Position numbers and translations under genes: made by a program. A stretch of 14,732 nucleotides of DNA from an uncultured Lachnospiraceae bacterium (GTDB taxonomy: Bacteria; Bacillota; Clostridia; Lachnospirales; Lachnospiraceae). The notes beneath the pieces are model-generated. The model did not search any database and was not told the origin of the DNA. It saw only the letters and a program-made list of their open reading frames with translations. This document shows positions 7,114 to 13,236 of the stretch, in pieces; position 1 is the first letter of the stretch, and every line of letters starts with the position of its first letter. The DNA is taken from positions 1 to 14,732 of the forward strand of contig CAMODS010000011.1 of the NCBI GenBank assembly GCA_946611525.1, given 5' to 3'.

Positions 7114-7908
7114 TCATGCAAATATTACCGTCCTTATCAAAGCAAGCAAAAACAAGTGAGCAGGATAAAAAACGTAAAAAATCCATTTATTAAACCTGTA
7201 GCCCCTGTTGCCATGATAGAAAACAAGAAGCGGAAGGGCTATAACAGCCGCTGCGATCTCAAATACGCTTGATGTCAGGGTAAGGATCAAAATAATGATC
7301 ACCCCGGACAAGACCGGCTTTAGCTTAAACCTTTTTGCCATATGGGCTGCAACTATGGCGATCACCCCGGATGCACCGTAATCCGTTTTTAAAAAATGGG
7401 CCAGATAGCCGGCACCGCAAAGCACCGCCACATCCAAAACTATCTCCATTATCACCGAGGGCATCCTCTCATAAAAAAGGTTCATGACCCATATGGCGAA
7501 AAGTCCAAGTGTAAGTGTAAAGAAAACGTTCTGGTAATCCGGCACGAACAAATTCTGCCTGATATCGCTTTCGTTCGTATGGTAGTACCCAAAGGCCATA
7601 TCAAAGGGTATCTCGGATACCATGCAAAATGCAAGCATCCTTAGAAGGTAGTTTGTCCGGCTTCTGGTATAATAAAAACCCTCTGCCATCAAGAAAATAA
7701 ATATCGGAAAAGCCGTTCTCCCTATGGCACGGAGCACTGTATCCAAAACTCCTAAAGCAGTACTGTCCATAAGATAATCGCCGCTTACAAAGGACCACTC
7801 CAGTATTGCTGCACCTATGTGGTCGATAAGCATGGTTATGATGGCAACCCACTTTAACGCCGAGGATGTAACATCAAATCTGTATTTTTTTTCTGCGGTA
7901 TTTTCCAT
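7114..7908 (-). CDS. TraX family membrane protein
   Basis: A 264-residue protein with the TraX signature near its N-terminus: S-S-A-L-K-W-V-A-I-I-T-M-L-I-D-H-I-G (15-32), then R-T-A-F-P-I-F-I-F-L-M-A-E-G and an E-I-P-F-D stretch. About eight hydrophobic segments span the rest. TraX of the F plasmid acetylates the N-terminus of pilin, and the family is related to membrane acyltransferases. Most Firmicutes members are chromosomal and unlinked to conjugation genes, and no transfer gene is present here. It sits 5 bases after the HD-GYP gene and 20 before the kinase (start 7093), so it is almost surely cotranslated with signalling genes. No strong ribosome site is seen, only a GGAGAAGAG stretch about 11 bases upstream, so translational coupling is likely. 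Acyl transfer to a surface polymer or protein is an inference. Confidence 0.88.
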   Translation of the reverse strand: MENTAEKKYRFDVTSSALKWVAIITMLIDHIGAAILEWSFVSGDYLMDSTALGVLDTVLRAIGRTAFPIFIFLMAEGFYYTRSRTNYLLRMLAFCMVSEIPFDMAFGYYHTNESDIRQNLFVPDYQNVFFTLTLGLFAIWVMNLFYERMPSVIMEIVLDVAVLCGAGYLAHFLKTDYGASGVIAIVAAHMAKRFKLKPVLSGVIIILILTLTSSVFEIAAAVIALPLLVFYHGNRGYRFNKWIFYVFYPAHLFLLALIRTVIFA

Positions 7909-7913
7909 ATCAT

Positions 7914-10070
7914 CTATGACTCTTCTCCGGAAAATGCCTCCGCTACCCTGCGTACCTCATCCTCGGAATCCAAAAATGCCTTTGCTACATTGGGATCAAA
8001 GTGGCTGCCGCTGCTCTCCCTTATTATGTCCATTGCCTTTTCAAAAGGCATGCCCTTTTTGTAGCTTCGGGTAGATACCAGTGCATCAAACACATCTGCC
8101 ACCGCCATGATACGTGCGGAAAGAGGTATATCCTCGCCGGAGAGTCCCATGGGATAGCCTGCACCGTTCCACTTTTCATGATGGTACAAGGCGAGATTTC
8201 TGGCCTCATGGAGATAATCTGCATTGCCCTCTGACTCCGGCATTGTCTCCACCACCTGGTCGATGATCTGCGCACCTATGGTGGTGTGCTGCTTCATTAT
8301 GGCAAACTCCTCATCGGTAAGCTTACCCGGCTTGTTTAGGATCACATCCGAAACACCGATCTTTCCTATGTCATGCAGAGGTGCCGACCTGAACACGTCA
8401 TCCGTAAACTTGTCTGTCAGTTCGTCGGTATACACGCCCTCTGTCTTTAGCGCGTCCATGATGATACGGGTGTAGGCAGCCGTCTTTTTAACATGGTCTC
8501 CTGTGTTTTCATCCCTACTCTCAACCATATCTGCCAGCACCATGATAAGTGCCTCCTGCATCTGGGATATGGTTTTGTTCTTTTCCCGGATATCCTCCAC
8601 AAAGCTTAGGTTGTCCTCCGTCATCCTAAGGAAGGACTGATAAAGGTTTTCCACCTCATCTCCGGTGTGAATGTCAAGCTTCCTGAAAAGCTCCACTAAC
8701 TCTCCTAAGGACTGATCCGATTTTTTAGAAAAGTCCTTTGCCACATATGACATGGTATTGATGGGAATGATCATCTGATACTCTATAAGGTAGAGTCCTG
8801 CTGCCAGTATGAATACAAACAATCCCATAAACAATGAGATCTGCTGTGCCAAAAAGGCATGCATCTTGCCGCGGAGCTCATTCATGGAAATATCCACCGC
8901 ACCGTAGGCTACAGTCTCACCATCACTGTTTTTGATAGGTTCATATACCGTAAGGAGCCAGCCGTATTTGTCATCGGTGATGATTGGCTCAATGGTCTCC
9001 CCTGCCAAAAGATCAGGCAGAAAATCGGCAAACCCCTCGTCAAACTCTATTACGGAACCGGGTTCAGCCCCCGGCAGTCCTGCGGTATCAAGGTCAAATA
9101 CCACATGGCATCCATCCTCCCGGATCTGATACACATAAATATATTCAACGCCCGGAGAGCCGTTTCGGATATCGTAAAGTCTCTTTTGGACTATGGCATA
9201 ACCGGTAGCAAACTTACCTTTTTCAAGATAAGTATCCACCGCATCGCCGTTTACTGCCTCGGCCACAAGACGCGCCGTACCTCTGCCCAGTTCCTTCTGC
9301 TGCTCCACCGTAGCGTCCCTGTACAAAATGTAGCTTATGGAAATAGCCATGGTGGCGATGAGCATTGCGGCAAGGGTAAGCGCCAGTGTTACCTTAAACT
9401 TAAGCGACGCCTTTCTGCTGTGCCTTTTTTTAAGCTCCTTTAGAGCCTCCCTGGTAAGGGGTGCCTGCTTCCATGTGTGTATCCTGAATAGTCTCTGCTT
9501 ATCCTCAGGGATAAAATGAAGCACCAAAAGCACCACCGCAATACTGATGGCCTTGTCGGCTATGTCAATGATGTAGTCCGCTATAAGCTCGGAAGCAAAG
9601 GGAGAAAGTGTAAAGATCTGATGGATCACCGATACCAGTCCCGCCGTCCTGGCCTCCTGCGCAAAGCCATATAAAAACCAGGTCAGCACGGAGCCCACCA
9701 CACCACCTATAAATGCATATATGAGGATGGAAGCTATGATGGTACTAAGCTTTTTAAACCATCCCCGGTCAACCGCCCAGGATGTAAAAACCGCCATCAT
9801 GACATTAAGCATGCTGTATGAAAGCGCCGTGGGATCCGTCGTGAAACTGTTAATGGTTGGACTTATCAGGCCGATGATGATACCCGGCATGTAACCCCCG
9901 ACAGATGCCGCAAAAATAGTGCCTATGCAGTCCAAATACAGTGGCAGTCCCAGCCCCGTGGCAACATAGGATCCGATAACATTTACAGAGGCTCCAATAG
10001 CTATCAGTGCTATGACAATCTCTATTTTTTCCTTAAGGCTTCTTCCTGCCTTTTCTCTTATGATCTGCAT
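7914..10070 (-). CDS. Membrane HD-GYP phosphodiesterase with ECF-S-like and Cache-like sensor regions
   Basis: A 718-residue protein. Residues about 17-187 form five or six membrane segments that resemble the substrate-binding (S) subunit of ECF vitamin transporters, with G-L-P-L-Y-L-D-C-I-G-T-I at 41-52. A membrane segment (about 226-250) and another (409-432) bracket a 160-residue extracytoplasmic domain of PDC/Cache type. A HAMP-like linker (about 433-490) and a short coiled coil follow. The HD-GYP domain (about 505-700) has H526, the H566-D567 pair in H-D-I-G-K-I-G, H595, H630-H631, and G-Y-P at 638-640 (with N635 in W-N-G). HD-GYP enzymes hydrolyse the second messenger c-di-GMP, and all metal ligands I can place are present. 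A GGAGGGG site precedes the ATG. The gene follows the glycosyltransferase by 23 bases. It probably lowers c-di-GMP in response to an external ligand; the ligand is unknown. Confidence 0.92.
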   Translation of the reverse strand: MQIIREKAGRSLKEKIEIVIALIAIGASVNVIGSYVATGLGLPLYLDCIGTIFAASVGGYMPGIIIGLISPTINSFTTDPTALSYSMLNVMMAVFTSWAVDRGWFKKLSTIIASILIYAFIGGVVGSVLTWFLYGFAQEARTAGLVSVIHQIFTLSPFASELIADYIIDIADKAISIAVVLLVLHFIPEDKQRLFRIHTWKQAPLTREALKELKKRHSRKASLKFKVTLALTLAAMLIATMAISISYILYRDATVEQQKELGRGTARLVAEAVNGDAVDTYLEKGKFATGYAIVQKRLYDIRNGSPGVEYIYVYQIREDGCHVVFDLDTAGLPGAEPGSVIEFDEGFADFLPDLLAGETIEPIITDDKYGWLLTVYEPIKNSDGETVAYGAVDISMNELRGKMHAFLAQQISLFMGLFVFILAAGLYLIEYQMIIPINTMSYVAKDFSKKSDQSLGELVELFRKLDIHTGDEVENLYQSFLRMTEDNLSFVEDIREKNKTISQMQEALIMVLADMVESRDENTGDHVKKTAAYTRIIMDALKTEGVYTDELTDKFTDDVFRSAPLHDIGKIGVSDVILNKPGKLTDEEFAIMKQHTTIGAQIIDQVVETMPESEGNADYLHEARNLALYHHEKWNGAGYPMGLSGEDIPLSARIMAVADVFDALVSTRSYKKGMPFEKAMDIIRESSGSHFDPNVAKAFLDSEDEVRRVAEAFSGEES

Positions 10071-10093
10071 AAAGCCCCTCCCTGAGGCACTCT

Positions 10094-11038
10094 CTACACA
10101 ATATCACTCTCATCTATGAGATATTTCGGTCTGTTTTTGGTCTCAAGATAGGTCTTGGCCAGATACTGTCCCAGGATCCCTATACCTAAAAGCTGAACTC
10201 CGGACACCAGCATGATGATACATACCATGGAAGGCCATCCACTGGTGGGATCCCCAAATATCAGCGTCCTGACAATGATAAATATAATGGCAAAGAATGC
10301 CAGAACACAAAAGGTAAGTCCTATAACCGAGGATATGATAAGGGGTACCGTTGAAAATGCCGTAATGCCCTCTAAGGCATAAAACACAAGCTGCCAAAAG
10401 GACCAACTGGTCTCTCCCGCAGCCCTCTGTACATTTTCATATTCCAGCCATTTCTTTTTATATCCGATCCAGCCTGTGATGCCCTTTGAAAACCGGTTGT
10501 ACTCTCCCATGGACAGGATGGCTTTTACCACCTTTTTGTTCATCATCTGAAAGTCCCTGGCTCCGTCCACCACCTCGGTCTCGGATATTTTATTCATAAG
10601 CTTGTAAAAAAAGCGGGCAAAAAGGGACCTGATGGCGGGTTCGCCCTTCCGTGTCACACGCCGGCTCCCAACCAGATCAGCCTCGCCCGACTCCAGTACA
10701 TCTATCATCTCGGGAAGCATCTCGGGAGGGTCCTGAAGGTCCGCATCCATGATCACTACATAGTCCCCGTCGGCATGGGAAAGTCCTGCATAGATGGCCG
10801 CCTCCTTGCCAAAGTTCCTGGAGAAGGAGATATAGTGGATGCTGTCATCTGCTGCCGCCAGCTCCTTTATGACACGAAGAGTCTGGTCGGTAGAGCCATC
10901 GTCAATGAAAAGGATGCCCGCATAGACTTTTGCATCCAGCGAGCTATCCTTTACTTTTCTTATTCTTTTATAAAACTCAGGCAGTACCTCTTCCTCATTC
11001 TTACAGGGTACTACTACGGTAAGCTTTTTTTTATCCAT
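10094..11038 (-). CDS. Polyprenyl-phosphate glycosyltransferase, GT2 family (GtrB/DPM1-like)
   Basis: A 314-residue family 2 glycosyltransferase. The GT-A fold starts V-V-V-P-C-K-N-E-E (8-16), then D-D-G-S (46-49), the metal-binding D-A-D-L-Q-D-P-P (98-105) and R-D-F-Q-M-M (161-166). Two C-terminal membrane segments (about 228-257 and 269-294) and a basic tail are typical of GtrB/ArnC/DPM1 enzymes, which move a sugar from a nucleotide to undecaprenyl phosphate on the inner face of the membrane. The lipid-linked sugar is then flipped and used for wall polymer, O-antigen-like or protein glycosylation. No flippase or GT-C acceptor enzyme lies in the window, so the final acceptor is unknown. The ATG is 2 bases after the chemoreceptor stop, with no good ribosome site, so translational coupling to the receptor gene is likely. 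Confidence 0.92.
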   Translation of the reverse strand: MDKKKLTVVVPCKNEEEVLPEFYKRIRKVKDSSLDAKVYAGILFIDDGSTDQTLRVIKELAAADDSIHYISFSRNFGKEAAIYAGLSHADGDYVVIMDADLQDPPEMLPEMIDVLESGEADLVGSRRVTRKGEPAIRSLFARFFYKLMNKISETEVVDGARDFQMMNKKVVKAILSMGEYNRFSKGITGWIGYKKKWLEYENVQRAAGETSWSFWQLVFYALEGITAFSTVPLIISSVIGLTFCVLAFFAIIFIIVRTLIFGDPTSGWPSMVCIIMLVSGVQLLGIGILGQYLAKTYLETKNRPKYLIDESDIV

Positions 11039-11040
11039 TA

Positions 11041-13110
11041 CTATTCGATCTTAAAGTTGTTGACAAAGTCCCCAATAAGAGTCGCGGACTCTGCCACTGT
11101 CTGGGCACTCTGATCCACATCACGGCTCTCATCAGCCACCTGCTCGGCAGACTCAACCACCTGCTCCACGGTCTCGGTGACCTCGATGGTGCTGGCTGAC
11201 TGCTCCTCGGAAATAGCTGCAACTGAGGATGCGATCTCATTAACATCATTCATCATACCGATCATCTCCTCAACAGTATGACCCGTGGTATCCAGATCCC
11301 TGAAGATAACAGCAAAGGTATCTCCTGCCACCGCTACAGCCTCAGAGCCCTGGGCGATCTCGTCCATATTGGTCTGGGACTTCTCGGAAAGGTTCCGGAT
11401 CTGTCCGGTAATATTCTGGATGATACCGGAGATCTCGGTGGTAGCATTGGCACTTTCATTGGCCAGATTACCTATCTCATCTGCAACAACCGCGAAGCCG
11501 CGTCCCGCCTCACCGGCACGGGCTGCCTCTATGGAAGCATTCAGTGACAAAAGGTTGGTCTGGGATGAGATGGAATTGATCATCTCTACGATGGAGTTGA
11601 TCTTCTGAGCAGACTCATCCACGCTCATTACCACGTCGTTCATCTCGGACATGGAGTCCGCCACGGTGGACATGCTGGCTTTGAGCTTTTCCATATCGTT
11701 CTGGCCCTGGTCAGCCTGCTTAAGAAGATTGGCCATGGTCTCGGAGGTCTCATTACCCTTGTTGGTCAGGTCTGACACAGCCTGTGCCAGGGTAGTCGCA
11801 TTGTCGGCAAGCTCAGTTACGGAATCGGAGATACCTCCCATGGTATCCCTTATCTGGCCCATTGAGCTCGACTGCTCTGCTGCCTGACGGTTCAGGTCAC
11901 CGGATGCAGTCTGTGAGGTCTCAGCCTCAGCTGAAAGTCTCTGGGTAACATTTTGCATATCTCCCAGGGTAGCTCTCATCTTTTCCACGTAATCGCTCAT
12001 GCATTTATTCATGAGGCCGATCTCGTCATTGCCACCCTTTTTGATTTCAACTGTGAAGTCGCCCGCTGTGATATGCTCGATATTATCGGTAAGCTCAGAC
12101 ACGGGATCCGTAACATATTTTTTGGTAAGTGTCATCATTACGAAACCGATCAGGATGATCATAATGACCATAAGCACCCAGCAGATCATCTGGAAGCGGT
12201 TTAGAGCTCCTAAAACATCCGACTGTGCTACTGAGGATACCATGGTCCAGGGCGTACCGGGAACCATTGATACCGCAACAAAATATCCGGTCTTGCCATC
12301 CTTAAGCTCATATACTCCGGTCTTATCCGCATTGCCGATATATGGCTGGATGGCCTTTAAAAGGCCGTTGTCCAGATGCTCTGAGACAGTTGATCCGTTG
12401 AGCTCAGGCTGATAGAAAGACAAAATATAATCATTATAGAAAAGCAGGGTAGTTCCACTGCCGAGAGGCTTAAGTGATGCAGTCTCATCCACGATACCCG
12501 ATAAAAACATATCTATGGAAAGGACACCCTTCCTGCCATCTGTAAGGGTAGTCTCGCGGGATGCGGAAACCACCAGATCCCCCGTATTACTATCCACATA
12601 GGGATCTCCAAATACGAACTCCTCGCTTCCCACGGCCTGCTTATACCAGTCCTTTTCAGTGATGACATAATCATCATCATCGGGAACCCATCCCGAAGCG
12701 TCAACCCATGTGCCGTCCTCGAAGCCGCCATACAGGCCGCTGTATGTCATCTCGCTCCAGTCTGAGGAGATACCCAGATAATCCTGGATCTCTTTGGCGT
12801 CCGTGATGGGAAGCCTCTCCAGGGTCTCTATATCCTGATTGTAGCCTGAAAGCAGGTTGGTGACCTCAGCACCAATGGTTGCAGCGTTTTTATCGGAATC
12901 ACTCTGCAAAGCCTTTTTGGTCATGTCACTGACTATGTTTTTGGCCTGGGATGATAAGAACACAATGACAAAGATGATGGATACTGCCACCATGGGACCC
13001 AGCACGCGCATAAGCTTGGCGCTGATGCTGACCTTTATCTTTTTGTTCTTTTGCTTTTTTTTCTTTTTCTCTTTAATCTCTTCCTTCATTACAACAGCTT
13101 CTTTTTCCAT
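11041..13110 (-). CDS. Methyl-accepting chemotaxis protein with dCache domain
   Basis: A 689-residue chemoreceptor. A lysine-rich cytoplasmic tail (9-27) precedes the first membrane segment (about 34-54). A large double-Cache ligand domain (about 55-300) follows, then a second membrane segment (306-328), HAMP (about 329-382) and a long coiled-coil signalling domain with the conserved hairpin tip E-A-G-R-G-F-A-V-V-A-D-E-I (534-546), where CheA and CheW bind. There is no C-terminal CheR/CheB-tethering pentapeptide; it ends N-F-K-I-E. In the ligand pocket region E-K-D-W-Y (152-156), Lys stands where amino-acid-binding dCache domains carry Arg, so the ligand may differ. An AAAGGAG site lies about 11 bases before the ATG. 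It is the first gene of the six-gene operon. No che or flagellar gene is in the window, so it may feed a distant chemotaxis array. Confidence 0.95.
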   Translation of the reverse strand: MEKEAVVMKEEIKEKKKKKQKNKKIKVSISAKLMRVLGPMVAVSIIFVIVFLSSQAKNIVSDMTKKALQSDSDKNAATIGAEVTNLLSGYNQDIETLERLPITDAKEIQDYLGISSDWSEMTYSGLYGGFEDGTWVDASGWVPDDDDYVITEKDWYKQAVGSEEFVFGDPYVDSNTGDLVVSASRETTLTDGRKGVLSIDMFLSGIVDETASLKPLGSGTTLLFYNDYILSFYQPELNGSTVSEHLDNGLLKAIQPYIGNADKTGVYELKDGKTGYFVAVSMVPGTPWTMVSSVAQSDVLGALNRFQMICWVLMVIMIILIGFVMMTLTKKYVTDPVSELTDNIEHITAGDFTVEIKKGGNDEIGLMNKCMSDYVEKMRATLGDMQNVTQRLSAEAETSQTASGDLNRQAAEQSSSMGQIRDTMGGISDSVTELADNATTLAQAVSDLTNKGNETSETMANLLKQADQGQNDMEKLKASMSTVADSMSEMNDVVMSVDESAQKINSIVEMINSISSQTNLLSLNASIEAARAGEAGRGFAVVADEIGNLANESANATTEISGIIQNITGQIRNLSEKSQTNMDEIAQGSEAVAVAGDTFAVIFRDLDTTGHTVEEMIGMMNDVNEIASSVAAISEEQSASTIEVTETVEQVVESAEQVADESRDVDQSAQTVAESATLIGDFVNNFKIE

Positions 13111-13154
13111 ACGTTTATTCTCCTTTTAAAACTAGTATCTCTCCCCTGTTCGTA

Positions 13155-13183
13155 ATGTTAACACTTTAACCGTCTTTTAGCAA
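13155..13183 (-). promoter_or_regulatory. Candidate sigma-A promoter of the chemoreceptor operon
   Basis: On the minus strand TTGCTA (13183-13178) and TAACAT (13160-13155) are separated by exactly 17 bases. Each box matches the vegetative consensus at four of six positions. The start point would be near 13148, about 38 bases before the chemoreceptor ATG. A dyad GTTAA-AGTG-TTAAC (13170-13157) covers part of the spacer and the -10 box and could be an operator. No sigma-28 motif was seen. Confidence 0.5.
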
Positions 13184-13226
13184 GATTCCCTCACTTGTGC
13201 TATTTGTATATGATACTAAAAGGCGG
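13170..13226. repeat. Inverted repeat between glutamine synthetase and chemoreceptor genes
   Basis: Arms of 11 bases, CCGTCTTTTAG (13170-13180) and CTAAAAGGCGG (13216-13226), are complementary except for one T/G position (a wobble in plus-strand RNA). The 35-base loop is large. There is no T run after it in the minus direction, so it is not a standard terminator for the glutamine synthetase gene. It overlaps the -35 box of the candidate chemoreceptor promoter and may be a regulator site or chance. Confidence 0.4.
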
Positions 13227-13236
13227 CAAGCGTGGA

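Noticed and set aside
7114..7908. Conjugative or integrative element implied by TraX
   Set aside because: No relaxase, coupling protein, integrase, transfer or att-like sequence is present; chromosomal TraX is common in Firmicutes.
8150..8180. Inactive HD-GYP because Asn replaces Asp in the W-D-G-x-G-Y-P motif
   Set aside because: Asn occurs there in many HD-GYP proteins, and the metal-binding His and Asp residues are all present.
8859..9443. 194-codon plus-strand open frame
   Set aside because: It is antisense to the membrane and Cache region of the HD-GYP gene and has no recognisable domain.
10071..10093. Hairpin hiding the HD-GYP ribosome site
   Set aside because: The CCTC/GAGG stem is only 4 base pairs and cannot be extended; too weak to claim.
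13170..13226. Terminator for glutamine synthetase
   Set aside because: The loop is 35 bases and no T run follows the repeat in the minus direction.
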